NCBI RefSeq assembly: GCF_000717275.1
Contig: NZ_JNYV01000001.1
Span: 62,001-126,000, forward strand
DNA from: Kitasatospora arboriphila
GTDB taxonomy: Bacteria > Actinomycetota > Actinomycetes > Mycobacteriales > Mycobacteriaceae
Length of the DNA: 64,000 bases
Direction of reading: 5' to 3'
Every line of letters starts with the position of its first letter. Positions within the stretch are counted from its first letter, which is position 1. The notes beneath the pieces were generated by a model that had not been told where the DNA came from, made no database searches, and was given only the letters and a program-made list of their open reading frames with translations. The translations under genes and the position numbers were made by a program. Shown piece after piece: positions 17,592-28,532 of this stretch.

Positions 17592-19775
17592 TCAGGCGTT
17601 GGCGGCCTTGAACTCGCGCCGACGCCGGTGCAGGATCGGTTCGGTGTAGCCATTGGGTTGCCGGCCGCCTTCGAGGATGAGTTCTTTGGCGGCCTGGAAG
17701 GCGATGGAAGCCTCGAAGTCGGCGGCCATCGGCCGGTAGGTCGGGTCGCCGGCGTTCTGCTTGTCGACCACCGGTGCCATCCGCTCGAGAGCTGCGACCA
17801 CGTCTGCCTCGGACACGATGCCGTGGCGGAGCCAGTTGGCCAGTAGTTGGCTCGAGATCCGAAGTGTCGCACGGTCTTCCATCAGTGCGACGTCGTGGAT
17901 GTCGGGCACCTTGGAGCAGCCGACACCGTGATCGATCCACCGCACCACGTAACCGAGGATGGACTGGCAATTGTTGTCGAGTTCTTCACGCTTTTCCTCG
18001 TCGCTCCAGTCAGTGCGGGGAGCGAGGGGGATGGTGAGGATGTCCTCGACCGACGCCGGATCGCGTTTGGCGATCTCGTTCTGGCGTTCGAACACGTCGA
18101 TCTGGTGGTAGTGCAGCGCGTGCAGGGTCGCGGCGGTGGGCGAGGGCACCCATGCGGTGTTCGCACCGGCCTTGGGGTGACCGATCTTCTGCTCGAGCAT
18201 GTCGGCCATCAGGTCGGGCATGGCCCACATTCCCTTACCGATCTGCGCTTTGTGCTGCAGGCCCGCGTGCAGGCCGGTGTCGACGTTGAAGTCCTCGTAG
18301 GCCTTGATCCAGGTCTGCGCCTTCATCTCTGCCTTGCGGACGACGGCTCCGGCTTCCATCGAGGTGTGGATTTCGTCACCGGTGCGGTCGAGGAAACCGG
18401 TGTTGATGAACACGACGCGATCGGCCGCGGCCTTGATGCAGGCCTTCAGGTTCACCGTGGTGCGGCGTTCCTCGTCCATGATCCCGACCTTGAGCGTGCC
18501 GGTGGGCAACCCCAGGACCTGCTCGACCCGGCCGAACAACTCGACCGTGAAGGCGACCTCGTCCGGGCCGTGCATCTTCGGCTTCACGATGTAGATCGAA
18601 CCGGTCCGCGAGTTCTGCAGCCCGTCGGCTTTGAGGCCGTGGCTACCGATCAACGAGGTGAACAGTGCATCGAGGATGCCCTCGGGGACCTCGCTGCCGT
18701 CCGCGGCGATGATCGCGTCGTTGGTCATCAGGTGACCGACGTTGCGCACGAACAACAGCGACCGCCCGTGCAGGGTCAATTCCGACCCGTCAGGGGCAGT
18801 GTAGGTGCGGTCGGGATTGAGCACGCGGGTGAAGGTCTTACCGCCCTTGGTGACCTCTTCGGCCAGGTCGCCCTTGTTCAGGCCGAGCCAGTTGCGGTAG
18901 CCGGTGACCTTGTCCTCGGCGTCGACAGCGGCGACCGAATCCTCGAAGTCCATGATCGTGGTGACCGCAGACTCGACCAGCACATCTTTGACCCCGGCCG
19001 GGTCTGTCGACCCGATGGGGGAGTCCGCGTCGATCTGGATCTCCAGGTGGAGCCCGTTGTGGCGCACCAGGATACCGCTGGGAGCAGCTGCGTCACCGGA
19101 GTATCCGGCGAACGCGGCGGGATCGGCGAAGCCGGTGGTGGAACCACCGGAGAGGGTGACCTGCACCTGCTGGTCGACGACGGCGTAACCGGTGGCGTCG
19201 GCGTGCTTGCCGGACTCCAGGGGTGCGGCCGTGTCGAGGAAATCCTTGGCGAACGCGATGACCTTGTCGCCGCGAACCTTGTTGTAAGACTTGCCCTTCT
19301 CGGCGCCGTCGGACTCGGGGATGACATCGGTACCGTACAGCGCGTCGTAGAGCGATCCCCAGCGGGCGTTCGACGCGTTCAGGGCGAACCGGGCGTTGAG
19401 GATGGGCACCACCAGCTGCGGTCCGGCGGTGCTGGTGATCTCGTCATCCACACCTGAGGTGGTGATCTGGAAATCGTCGGGGACCGGGGCGAGATAACCG
19501 ATGTCGGTCAGGAAGGCCTTGTAGGCGTCGGAATCGAACGAAGCCGGGTCCGAGACCGGGTTGTCGCGGTGCCACTGGTCGACCTTGGCCTGAAGGTCGT
19601 CGCGGATGGCGAGCAGCTCACGGTTGCGTGGGGTGAGGTCGGTGATGATCGCCGCAGCACCTGCCCAGAACGCATCCTGGTCTACGCCGGTGCCGGGCAA
19701 CGCCTCGTTGTTGATGAAGTCGTAAAGAACGGACGCAACCTGCAAGCCGCCGTCGACGGTGACGCGCTGAGCCAT
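17592..19775 (-). CDS. glcB: Malate synthase G
   Basis: GlcB condenses glyoxylate with acetyl-CoA to form malate, completing the glyoxylate shunt for growth on fatty acids or acetate. The 727-residue length is right for the monomeric G form. Visible family segments include [14 protein letters not shown] near the N-terminus, [49 protein letters not shown] and [11 protein letters not shown], which cover the acetyl-CoA and magnesium sites. ATG at 19775 is preferred over an in-frame ATG at 19829, because it matches the mycobacterial N-terminus and avoids overlap with the upstream gene. A strong palindrome follows the gene. Confidence 0.97.
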   Translation of the reverse strand: MAQRVTVDGGLQVASVLYDFINNEALPGTGVDQDAFWAGAAAIITDLTPRNRELLAIRDDLQAKVDQWHRDNPVSDPASFDSDAYKAFLTDIGYLAPVPDDFQITTSGVDDEITSTAGPQLVVPILNARFALNASNARWGSLYDALYGTDVIPESDGAEKGKSYNKVRGDKVIAFAKDFLDTAAPLESGKHADATGYAVVDQQVQVTLSGGSTTGFADPAAFAGYSGDAAAPSGILVRHNGLHLEIQIDADSPIGSTDPAGVKDVLVESAVTTIMDFEDSVAAVDAEDKVTGYRNWLGLNKGDLAEEVTKGGKTFTRVLNPDRTYTAPDGSELTLHGRSLLFVRNVGHLMTNDAIIAADGSEVPEGILDALFTSLIGSHGLKADGLQNSRTGSIYIVKPKMHGPDEVAFTVELFGRVEQVLGLPTGTLKVGIMDEERRTTVNLKACIKAAADRVVFINTGFLDRTGDEIHTSMEAGAVVRKAEMKAQTWIKAYEDFNVDTGLHAGLQHKAQIGKGMWAMPDLMADMLEQKIGHPKAGANTAWVPSPTAATLHALHYHQIDVFERQNEIAKRDPASVEDILTIPLAPRTDWSDEEKREELDNNCQSILGYVVRWIDHGVGCSKVPDIHDVALMEDRATLRISSQLLANWLRHGIVSEADVVAALERMAPVVDKQNAGDPTYRPMAADFEASIAFQAAKELILEGGRQPNGYTEPILHRRRREFKAANA

Positions 19776-19821
19776 AACCGGCCTCACTCTCTCTCGATCC
19801 AGGTCAATTTCGACCTCTATG

Positions 19822-20739
19822 TTACTCATGGGTAGGAAGGGGCTCTTGGCCGGTCAGCAGCGCACTGCACCGGTCTATGAGCCGGGCACGGACAATCTCG
19901 GCGTGATGGGCCAGGGCCGACTGTGCGCGGACGTATTCGCTACGGCCGGCGGCCTCTTCGATTGCGATGGGTTCGAATCCGAACGCCGTCAGGTCATAGG
20001 GACTTGCCCGCATGTCGAGCTCGCGGAAGCGCAGTGCCATCTCGAATGCATCCACCACGAGTTCGGAAGGTATCAGCGGCGACAGCTTGAACGCCCACTT
20101 GTACAGATCCATTCCGGCATGAATGCACCCTGGTTGTTCTGCGTCCGGTTGAGTCGTCCGGTCGAGCACCGTCAGGTTCAGTGGCCGAGCAGGTTCGGTG
20201 AAGAAGCGGTACGCGTCGTAGTGGGTGCATCGAAGCGGCAGGGAACGGACCACTGCGTCGGTGTCGGCGGATGACAGTCGAAGGGGAACGCCTGCGTGCC
20301 TGGTCTGCTCGGAAGGAGCGGCGTACACCATCGCCCACTCGTGCAGACCGAAGCAGTTCAGCCGAGCGGGGCGTTCGCGGGTTGCCGACAGCAGATCATG
20401 CACGTACTCGACGGTCTCGCGCCGCTTGGCGAGGTGGCGCGGATCCACGGTGACCACCCCGTTGACCTCTGCGTATCCGGAGTAGTCGAGGTAGCGGCGG
20501 GCGGCGGAACCGCTGATCGGGTGTCCGAAACCGGGGTGCCAGCGGCGCAATTGAGCGGGGCGATAGCTGTAGTAGGTGAACAAGAATCCCCACACGGGAT
20601 GAACGACCTCGCCCCTGGTGGCGTCGTGAAGTCGTGCCGGGTGCCCGCTCAGCAGGGAATCGACCCGCTCACGATGTGCCTGTGCGGCGGCCTGCCAGTC
20701 CTGGGCGACAGGGGACTGGACGGCAACGAACCCACTCAC
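19822..20739 (-). CDS. Conserved actinobacterial protein, often labelled 3-methyladenine DNA glycosylase
   Basis: A 305-residue soluble protein. Orthologues across Actinobacteria carry the glycosylase label, but I see no recognised glycosylase motif such as a helix-hairpin-helix with a catalytic aspartate. Conserved-looking stretches are [24 protein letters not shown] (given in part), [13 protein letters not shown] and [18 protein letters not shown]. Several histidines and aromatics suggest an enzyme. GTG at 20739 overlaps the stop of the CNNM gene by four bases (GTGA), so it is translationally coupled to the membrane-protein pair upstream and is followed by glcB 47 bases on. Confidence 0.7.
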   Translation of the reverse strand: MSGFVAVQSPVAQDWQAAAQAHRERVDSLLSGHPARLHDATRGEVVHPVWGFLFTYYSYRPAQLRRWHPGFGHPISGSAARRYLDYSGYAEVNGVVTVDPRHLAKRRETVEYVHDLLSATRERPARLNCFGLHEWAMVYAAPSEQTRHAGVPLRLSSADTDAVVRSLPLRCTHYDAYRFFTEPARPLNLTVLDRTTQPDAEQPGCIHAGMDLYKWAFKLSPLIPSELVVDAFEMALRFRELDMRASPYDLTAFGFEPIAIEEAAGRSEYVRAQSALAHHAEIVRARLIDRCSALLTGQEPLPTHE

Positions 20740-21812
20740 ACGCGGTGCGTTTCGTCGCGCACCGTTCCCACGAACTCCTCGACGAGATCCTCCAGGGCAA
20801 CCACCGCAACCGTGCGACCGTTGTCGTCGACCACGGCGGCGAGATGTGAACTGGTGCGCCGCATGGCCGAGGTGGCCTCGTCAAGCGCTGTGCGGTCCGC
20901 CAGAACCGGCAGGGGATGGATCTTGTCGACACCGATGATGCTGTCGGGACCCACCGATTCGTCGAGGATCTCGTCGAGGACATCCTTGAGATGCAGGTAA
21001 CCGGTGTAGGTGCCGTCGGTGCCGCGCACCGGGTAACGCGAGAAGCCGGTGTCGGTGACTGCTTGCTCGATCGAGCCGAGAGTTGGCCCGACTCGGCCGG
21101 TCTCGATGTCCTTGGTCACCTGCACACTGCGCAGTTCGCTGAGCGGGATCGCCACTTCGAGTACCGTCCGGCCAGAGGTCTGGAGTGCACGTGTGAGCCG
21201 GTCGTGCTCTTCTTCGTCGATGAGGCCTTCTTGCCGTGACTCGCCCAACATCTGCGACAGCTCGTTGGCCGAGACGGTTGCGTCCAGTTCGTCTTTCGGC
21301 TCCACCCGCATGATGCGCAGCGAGACGTTCGCCGACCAGTTGTAGAACGCGATCAGCGGTCGGGCGATCTTGATGAACAGCAGGTGCACCGGCACCAGGA
21401 GCATCGCCGAACGTTCGGGGCCCGCAAGCGCGATGTTCTTCGGGACCATCTCGCCGAGGAGGATGTGCAGGACGACCACCAGCGACAACGCGAGCGCAAA
21501 GGCGATCGGGTGCAAGAGGCCGTGCGGTACGTGGACGAGTTCCAACGGCTTTTCGATGAGGTGCGCGATCGCCGGTTCACCGACCCGTCCGAGCAGGATC
21601 GAACAGATCGTGATGCCCAGCTGGGCTGCGGCCAACATCAGCGACAGATGTTCGCCTGCCTCGATGACCGTGCGCGCCCGGCGCTTGCCTTGTTCCTCGA
21701 GTGCCTCGAGGCGGTCACGACGAGCAGAGATCAGTGAGAACTCGGCGGCGACGAAAAAGGCGTTGCCGCCCAGGAGGAACACCGTCAGGACAACACCGAA
21801 GAGATCACCCAT
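20736..21812 (-). CDS. CNNM/HlyC-type membrane protein with CBS pair (Rv1841c-like)
   Basis: A 358-residue inner-membrane protein. The DUF21 (CNNM) domain with four hydrophobic helices covers about residues 1-190 (NAFFVAAEFSLISARRDRLE is the family signature), and two CBS domains follow at about 205-330. Relatives are divalent-cation, mainly magnesium, transporters or regulators. It lacks the C-terminal CorC/HlyC domain that its neighbour has. ATG at 21812 has GGAG eight bases upstream and overlaps the previous stop by eight bases (ATGGGTGA), showing coupling; an ATG at 21827 is less likely. Confidence 0.9.
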   Translation of the reverse strand: MGDLFGVVLTVFLLGGNAFFVAAEFSLISARRDRLEALEEQGKRRARTVIEAGEHLSLMLAAAQLGITICSILLGRVGEPAIAHLIEKPLELVHVPHGLLHPIAFALALSLVVVLHILLGEMVPKNIALAGPERSAMLLVPVHLLFIKIARPLIAFYNWSANVSLRIMRVEPKDELDATVSANELSQMLGESRQEGLIDEEEHDRLTRALQTSGRTVLEVAIPLSELRSVQVTKDIETGRVGPTLGSIEQAVTDTGFSRYPVRGTDGTYTGYLHLKDVLDEILDESVGPDSIIGVDKIHPLPVLADRTALDEATSAMRRTSSHLAAVVDDNGRTVAVVALEDLVEEFVGTVRDETHRV

Positions 21813-23193
21813 CGGAACGCTCCACATCTGACCCGGACAACGGCGTCAACGCGACGACGTCGATCCGGCGACCTTCCATCCGGACCACGCGCGCCTGCCA
21901 TCGTTGATCCGACTCCGTCAGCGACGAATCCTCGTCGTCCTCGGAAGCGGTTGTACGGACGGGGAGATCGATCACGTCACCTTCTCTGGCGATGCGGCCG
22001 AGCTGGAACATCAACAGCCCGCCCAGGGTGTCGTATTGGCCGTCCGGTGCCCGGTATCCGATCGCATCCAGCAACTCGTCGATACGCAGCAGGCCGTTGC
22101 AGATGTATCCGTCCCCATCGCGCTGGACGTCGGCTTGCTCGTCGTCGTGTTCGTCGGTGACGTCGCCGACGATCTCTTCAATCAGGTCTTCGGTGGTGAC
22201 GATCCCGGCTGTGCCGCCGTACTCGTCGACGACCACGGCCACCTGGAATCCGTCTGCCCGGATCTGCTGCATCAGTGCGTCACCGTCGAGACTTGCCGGA
22301 ACCACGGGGACGTCCCGCGCGAGGGTGCCCAGTTGCGTGGTGGCGCGCGCGGTCAGAGGGACGGTGAACGCCTGCTTGATGTGGACGATGCCGATGATGT
22401 TGTCGAGGTCGCCGCCATCGAGGATCGGGAATCGGGAGTAACCGGTGCGGGATGAGGCGAGGATCAGATCTCGAACGGTGTCGTGGATGTCGAGCGACTC
22501 CACGGTCACCCGCGGGGTCATCAGTTCTTCGGCCGTACGCTCTCCGAACTGCAAGGAGCGGTCGACGAGAGCAGCGGTGCCGGGATCCAGGGCGCCTTGC
22601 CGGGCCGAATTGCGAACCAGGCTGCCGAGTTCCTGGGGGGAACGCGCCGACCGTAGTTCCTCGGCGGGCTCGACGCCGAGGCGCCTGACCACCCAGTTCG
22701 CGGTGCCGTTGAGAGCGTTGATCAGCCACCGGAAGGTTGCCGAGAACAAACTCATCGGGCCGGCGGTGGCACGGGCTGTCGGCAGTGGCTTGGAGATCGC
22801 CAGGTTCTTCGGGATCAACTCACCCAGAACCATCGACAACGAGGTGGCGATGACAAGGGCGAGGATGAGCGAGACGGCCGTTGTCGCGCCGTCCGGGAGC
22901 CCTACCGCTTCGAAGGCCGGCTCGAAGAGCTGGGCCAAGACGGGTTCGGCGATGTAACCGGTGACAAGCGTGGTGATCGTGATGCCGAGTTGGGCACCGG
23001 ACAGCTGGAACGAGAGCGAGCGGTGGGCCTTGCTGACCTGCCTCGACCGAAGGTCACCCCGAGTCCGTACGTCGTTCTCGACCGTGGACCGTTCGAGAGC
23101 GGTCAGGGAGAACTCGGCCGCGACGAACAGCGCTGTTCCCAAGGTCAGTGCGATGAAGCCGAGAAGGCTGCCGGCCAGGATGAGCGCTTGCAT
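21805..23193 (-). CDS. CNNM/HlyC-type membrane protein with CBS and CorC domains (Rv1842c-like)
   Basis: The larger of two tandem CNNM proteins, 462 residues. It has the DUF21 domain (ALFVAAEFSLTALERSTVEN near the N-terminus, then four helices), a CBS pair at about residues 215-335, and a CorC_HlyC domain at about 350-430 with LLRIDELLDAIG and YDTLGGLLMFQLGRI. The pair probably forms a heteromeric cation-handling unit. ATG at 23193 is the start used here; TTG at 23196 is adjacent. The ribosome site is weak. Confidence 0.9.
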   Translation of the reverse strand: MQALILAGSLLGFIALTLGTALFVAAEFSLTALERSTVENDVRTRGDLRSRQVSKAHRSLSFQLSGAQLGITITTLVTGYIAEPVLAQLFEPAFEAVGLPDGATTAVSLILALVIATSLSMVLGELIPKNLAISKPLPTARATAGPMSLFSATFRWLINALNGTANWVVRRLGVEPAEELRSARSPQELGSLVRNSARQGALDPGTAALVDRSLQFGERTAEELMTPRVTVESLDIHDTVRDLILASSRTGYSRFPILDGGDLDNIIGIVHIKQAFTVPLTARATTQLGTLARDVPVVPASLDGDALMQQIRADGFQVAVVVDEYGGTAGIVTTEDLIEEIVGDVTDEHDDEQADVQRDGDGYICNGLLRIDELLDAIGYRAPDGQYDTLGGLLMFQLGRIAREGDVIDLPVRTTASEDDEDSSLTESDQRWQARVVRMEGRRIDVVALTPLSGSDVERSDG

Positions 23194-23363
23194 CAACGAT
23201 CACCAGGGCCGTCTACGGGTTCCGATGACAAACCGAGACGGAGTTCGCTCGGTGACGTTCGAGACAAGTGAACTTCGCTCCGCTCCGGGTGGAGGCGCAA
23301 CAATCCAGCCTCCAGATGTAGGGCATTGAGTTGTGATGCCGGAATATCAACGATCTTAACGGG

Positions 23364-24884
<1,521 letters not shown>

Positions 24885-24926
24885 TCACAGCCACACAAGA
24901 CCGGGGGCCGGTCGTCCAATCGGGGA

Positions 24927-26369
24927 TCAGGCCTCGATCTCCGTGCGGTCTTCACTCCACAGCGTGTGGAACGTGCCTTCTTTGTCGACGCGCTGGTAGG
25001 TGTGCGCGCCGAAGAAGTCACGCAACCCCTGGGTCAGAGCAGCCGGCAGTCGCTCGGCGCGCAGGGCGTCGTAGTACGAGAGCGACGATGCGAACGCCGG
25101 AACGGGGATACCCATCGTGGTCGCGGTGGCGACGACGCGGCGCCAGCTGTCCACAGCGTTCTCGACCGCTTCGCGGAAGTACGGAGCGAGGAGCAGACTG
25201 GGCAACTCCGGGTTCTCCGAGTAGGCGTCCCGGATGCGGTTGAGGAACTTGGCCCGGATGATGCAGCCGCCCCGCCAGATGGTGGCGAGGTCGCCGGGAT
25301 GCAGGTTCCAGTCGTATTCCTTGCTGCCGGCCGCGATCTGGTCGAAGCCCTGTGCGTACGCGACCACCTTGGACGCATAGAGCGCCTTGTTGATGTCGTC
25401 GATGAAGGTCGCCTTGTCCGATGGTGCCGCCGCCAGCGTGCCCGACGCCAGGCCCTGTGCCTGCTTTCGCTGATCGGTTGCGCTCGACAACGCCCGGGCG
25501 AAGACCGCCTCGGCGATCCCGGTGGTGGGGATTCCCAAATCGAGGGCGGACTTCACGGTCCAGCGGCCGGTGCCCTTCTGACCCGCGGCATCGACGATGA
25601 CGTCGACGAGTGGCTTGCCGGTCTCGGCATCCACCTGGCTCAAGACCTCGGCGGTGATCTCGACGAGGTAGCTGTCGAGGTCTCCCGAGTTCCATTCGCG
25701 GAAGACGTCGGCAATCTCGGCGACAGGGAGATCCAGGGCCTTGCGCATGAGGTCGTACGCCTCGCCGATGAGCTGCATGTCGGCGTACTCGATGCCGTTG
25801 TGGACCATCTTGACGAAGTGCCCGGCACCGTTGGGCCCGATGTGGGTACAGCAGGGCTCCCCGTCGACGTGGGCCGAGATCGACTCGAGCAACGGGCCCA
25901 GGGACTCGTAGGACTTGGCCGGTCCGCCCGGCATGATCGACGGTCCGTTGAGTGCACCCTCTTCGCCGCCGGAGATACCCGCACCGACGAAGTTCAGGCC
26001 ACGCTCGGACATCGCGGCTTCGCGCCGGATGGTGTCCGTGTAGAGCGAATTGCCGCCGTCGATGATGATGTCGCCTTCCTCCATCTCGGCGGCGAGCTCC
26101 TCGATCACCGCGTCGGTCGGGGCGCCGGCTTTCACCATGATCAGGACACGACGGGGCTTCTCGAGCGCCGCGACGAATTCGGCGACTGTCTCGGTCCGCA
26201 CGAAGTCTCCCTCGTGGCCGTGCTTTTCGATCAGTGCGTCGGTCTTCGCGATACTGCGGTTGTGCAGTGCGACGGTGTGGCCGTGACGGGCGAAGTTTCG
26301 GGCAATGTTGGAGCCCATCACCGCCAAGCCGGTGACACCGATCTGGGCGCGGGCAGCTGTTTCAGTCAT
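24927..26369 (-). CDS. gnd: 6-phosphogluconate dehydrogenase (decarboxylating)
   Basis: The 480-residue enzyme oxidises 6-phosphogluconate to ribulose 5-phosphate with release of carbon dioxide, giving NADPH in the pentose phosphate pathway. The N-terminal Rossmann fingerprint GVTGLAVMGSNIARN is present (residues 11-25), with HNRS at the end of the second strand, which suits NADP. The catalytic region GHFVKMVHNGIEYADMQLI and the C-terminal helical domain (IWRGGCIIRAKFL) are intact. It is the long form (Gnd1, like Rv1844c). ATG at 26369 fits the family N-terminus. Confidence 0.97.
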   Translation of the reverse strand: MTETAARAQIGVTGLAVMGSNIARNFARHGHTVALHNRSIAKTDALIEKHGHEGDFVRTETVAEFVAALEKPRRVLIMVKAGAPTDAVIEELAAEMEEGDIIIDGGNSLYTDTIRREAAMSERGLNFVGAGISGGEEGALNGPSIMPGGPAKSYESLGPLLESISAHVDGEPCCTHIGPNGAGHFVKMVHNGIEYADMQLIGEAYDLMRKALDLPVAEIADVFREWNSGDLDSYLVEITAEVLSQVDAETGKPLVDVIVDAAGQKGTGRWTVKSALDLGIPTTGIAEAVFARALSSATDQRKQAQGLASGTLAAAPSDKATFIDDINKALYASKVVAYAQGFDQIAAGSKEYDWNLHPGDLATIWRGGCIIRAKFLNRIRDAYSENPELPSLLLAPYFREAVENAVDSWRRVVATATTMGIPVPAFASSLSYYDALRAERLPAALTQGLRDFFGAHTYQRVDKEGTFHTLWSEDRTEIEA

Positions 26370-26411
26370 GCGTACACCCTATGACTAAGCTCACCGGACC
26401 TCGCGGCGAGA

Positions 26412-27359
26412 TCAGTTGTCGATCAGGCGGTGCAACTCGGTGAGCCAGGGAACGGCCACGGCGACCGTCGGGATCACCAAGATCGCGGCGGCGGCGACGT
26501 AGGCGAATGCCGAGATTGCTGTGGCCGGACGGGTGTCGACGAGCCGCTGCACTCGGGTGAGGGTGCTGGGTCCGCCGATGGCCATCGCGCCGCGAGGCGC
26601 CACCGAATCGGCGCACGCGACCAGGGCGCGGCCGAGCTGCTTGCGCCCGGCGCAGCGGATGGCGGTGTCGTCGGCGAGCAGTTCGACGAGCAACTGCACG
26701 GCACCCAGCGCTGAACGGCTACGGACGAACCGGGGAAAGGCTTCATGAACGGCGATGAAGGCTTCGAGTATCAGGTCGTGTCGGGCGCGTAGATGTGCAC
26801 GCTCGTGACTGATCACGGCGTCCAGTTCATCCCGGCGCAATCGGGCAACGGTGCCTTCGCTGATCACCACACGCTGTCGCAGGCCGGGGAGGCAGTACGC
26901 CATTGGCTGATCGACCTCGAGCATGCGCACGTCGCGCGCACTGAGCGGATCGCCGGGGACGGTGCGATCCATCCGGTCGAGCAGGTCGATGAGTTCGCGG
27001 TGGGCCGACCGGCGCGCCCTGGTACGCATCGCGACCCGGATCACGGTGTAGAACAGCCGCGCACCGATGAGAAGTGTGATCAAGAACACGCTGACGTAGA
27101 CCGTCCAGAGCACCACGCCGAGGCTTTCGATCTCGTCGAACGGGTTCGTCGTGGGTCGTCCCTGCGCGTCGGGGACAAGAAGATTCGCGGCAATGGCGAG
27201 GCCGCAGCTGAACGCGGAGAGCACTGCCGCGATGGCGATCGACTGCCACAGGGCCATGGCCGCACGCGGGGCGCGGAGCGGCCACTGCGCGCGCGCGAGC
27301 CACGACGGGGCCGGGCCCACGAGAACGAGAGCCACGATCCCGAACACCAACGCGGTCAA
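26412..27359 (-). CDS. M56-family membrane metallopeptidase (BlaR1-like, Rv1845c)
   Basis: A 315-residue protein with hydrophobic helices at the N-terminus, near residues 35-60, near 85-105 and at the C-terminus, and the zinc motif ISHERAHLRARHD (HExxH form HERAH at about residue 190) between them. This is the peptidase half of BlaR-type systems; in M. tuberculosis the partner Rv1845c helps remove the BlaI repressor. There is no penicillin-binding sensor domain. The start is TTG at 27359, eight bases after the blaI stop with AGGA upstream, so the two genes form an operon. Confidence 0.9.
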   Translation of the reverse strand: MTALVFGIVALVLVGPAPSWLARAQWPLRAPRAAMALWQSIAIAAVLSAFSCGLAIAANLLVPDAQGRPTTNPFDEIESLGVVLWTVYVSVFLITLLIGARLFYTVIRVAMRTRARRSAHRELIDLLDRMDRTVPGDPLSARDVRMLEVDQPMAYCLPGLRQRVVISEGTVARLRRDELDAVISHERAHLRARHDLILEAFIAVHEAFPRFVRSRSALGAVQLLVELLADDTAIRCAGRKQLGRALVACADSVAPRGAMAIGGPSTLTRVQRLVDTRPATAISAFAYVAAAAILVIPTVAVAVPWLTELHRLIDN

Positions 27360-27367
27360 AATAGGTC

Positions 27368-27784
27368 CTAGGGCTCAGAAGATCGATATGACTCGCCGTG
27401 GGCTCCGCGGGCCGATTCCAGTTCATCCAGTGCACGTCGAAGCGCTTCCGCCTCGTCGGCGCCGACCCGGCCCACAAAGGAAACCAGGGCGGCCTGCCGT
27501 GATCCAGCCTCGTCCGCTTCGCTCAGTGCGTCAACCATCAAGCTCGCCACGAGGTGCTCACGCGGATGGGTGGCCGAGTAGCGGTGGGCACGGTCATCGC
27601 GCAACTGCGTGACGAGATTCTTCTTCGCCAGTCGCTGGAGCACGGTCATCACAGTCGTATACGCGAGTTCGCGATCCGCCGACAGAGCTGCGTGTACCTG
27701 ACGCACCGTCTGCGGTTCGGCGGACGACCACAAATTGTCCATGACTGCCCGCTCGAGCTCACCCAACCCGTTCATTCTTCTCAC
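27368..27784 (-). CDS. blaI: BlaI/MecI/CopY-family transcriptional repressor
   Basis: A 138-residue winged-helix repressor, the same length as mycobacterial BlaI, which controls the beta-lactamase and some respiration genes. The DNA-binding part holds LGELERAVMDNLW, TVRQVHAALS and the recognition helix AYTTVMTVLQRLAKKNLV (about residues 6-62), followed by a dimer region. GTG at 27784 aligns exactly with the M. tuberculosis start; ATG at 27775 is possible. No TACTAC/GTAGTA operator is visible upstream, so autoregulation is not shown. Confidence 0.93.
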   Translation of the reverse strand: MRRMNGLGELERAVMDNLWSSAEPQTVRQVHAALSADRELAYTTVMTVLQRLAKKNLVTQLRDDRAHRYSATHPREHLVASLMVDALSEADEAGSRQAALVSFVGRVGADEAEALRRALDELESARGAHGESYRSSEP

Positions 27785-27845
27785 TTTACGTTTCTTCTCA
27801 TCAAACAGCTCAACGCGTGGTGCCATCAATTTTCTTCCGTCGCGG

Positions 27846-27874
27846 TTGACAGGTTGGTAAGGCTAGCCTACATT
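27846..27874 (+). promoter_or_regulatory. Sigma-A promoter with an overlapping IdeR/DtxR-like iron box
   Basis: TTGACA (27846-27851), a 17-base spacer and TACATT (27869-27874) make an unusually complete promoter. In the spacer and -10, GTTGGTAAGGCTAGCCTAC at 27853-27871 matches 14 of 19 positions of the IdeR consensus TTAGGTTAGGCTAACCTAA. An iron-loaded repressor bound there would block the polymerase. Confidence 0.75.
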
Positions 27875-27880
27875 CATTCA

Positions 27881-27976
27881 TACGTGGGACCGAGCGAGTG
27901 TCCTGAGGGCTGCAGAGACCCCCGGTCCGCGCCACAGCAGGCCCCACCGAAAGGTGGGGCCTGCTGATTCTTTTTG
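27881..27976 (+). ncRNA. mrsI: MrsI-like iron-responsive small RNA
   Basis: About 96 bases run from the start point expected after the TACATT box to a strong terminator, with no open reading frame and no ribosome site. GGACCG (27887-27892) can pair with CGGTCC (27923-27928), giving a stem with a 30-base loop region that would be free to bind mRNA, followed by the terminator hairpin. In M. tuberculosis the sRNA MrsI (ncRv11846), controlled by IdeR and used to spare iron, lies next to Rv1846c; this RNA lies between the Rv1846c and Rv1847 orthologues. The identity rests on position, control region and architecture, not on an alignment. Confidence 0.75.
27936..27975 (+). terminator. Strong intrinsic terminator of the small RNA
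   Basis: AGCAGGCCCCACC (27936-27948) and GGTGGGGCCTGCT (27953-27965) form a perfect 13-base stem with a GAAA tetraloop, followed by GATTC and five T residues. This is the best terminator in the window. The rest of the gap up to 28092 shows nothing beyond the ribosome site of the next gene. Confidence 0.9.
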
Positions 27977-28092
27977 TCGCGCCGGTGCAGTCGAGAGGGT
28001 CACCGCGGGCGGACCCGTCATCTGGGTTTTGACAGACTGTCGGTCACGCGACGCGTAGTCCCAGAGCGCGGCCTCAGGCAAGGAGAACCACG

Positions 28093-28521
28093 GTGACAGA
28101 CAACATCGATCTGACCGAGACGATGGGCACGTTGCCCAAGGGCTTCGACAACGAGCTCGGTTTACAGCCGCAATCGGCAACAGCTGACGAGCTCACCGCG
28201 ACGTTCGAGATCACTCCCAAACTGCTGCAACCCTGGGGCATCGTCCACGGCGGTGTGTACTGCTCGGTGATCGAATCGGTCGCGAGCATGTCAGGTCAGG
28301 TCTGGCTGAACAGCAAGGGGATCACCGGCTCCCACGTGGTCGGGGTGAACAACAGCACCGATTTCCTCCGGGCCGTGAGCACGGGGACCATGACTGCTCG
28401 TTCGAAGCCGATTCATCGGGGCCGCCGTCAGCAGCTGTGGGAGGTCGACATCACCGACGAGTCGGGCACGTTGATCGCGCAGGGCCGGGTGCGGCTGCAG
28501 AACATCGCCGCTGAGAACTGA
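28093..28521 (+). CDS. PaaI-family hotdog thioesterase (Rv1847-like)
   Basis: A 142-residue hotdog-fold protein that probably hydrolyses acyl-CoA or aroyl-CoA thioesters. The signature PWGIVHGGVYCSVIESVASM contains the HGG turn and the glutamate that act in catalysis in this family, and a VGVNNSTDFLRAV strand follows. GTG at 28093 has AAGGAG nine bases upstream. It is the orthologue in position of Rv1847 and is read in the same direction as the aldolase-like gene, which begins 12 bases later. Confidence 0.9.
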   Translation: MTDNIDLTETMGTLPKGFDNELGLQPQSATADELTATFEITPKLLQPWGIVHGGVYCSVIESVASMSGQVWLNSKGITGSHVVGVNNSTDFLRAVSTGTMTARSKPIHRGRRQQLWEVDITDESGTLIAQGRVRLQNIAAEN

Positions 28522-28532
28522 CCTGCCACGTC

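Noticed and set aside
17847..19457. 536-codon open frame antisense to glcB
   Set aside because: It follows the codon rhythm of glcB on the opposite strand, lacks any conserved motif, and glcB is clearly the real gene.
19970..19980. GGTTCGAATCC, resembling a tRNA T-arm
   Set aside because: It lies within the coding sequence of the glycosylase-labelled gene and no acceptor stem, anticodon arm or matching second half is found.
27785..27845. BlaI operator (TACTAC/GTAGTA palindrome) before blaI
   Set aside because: No such palindrome is present; the only symmetric element nearby is the IdeR-like box, which serves the small RNA on the other strand.
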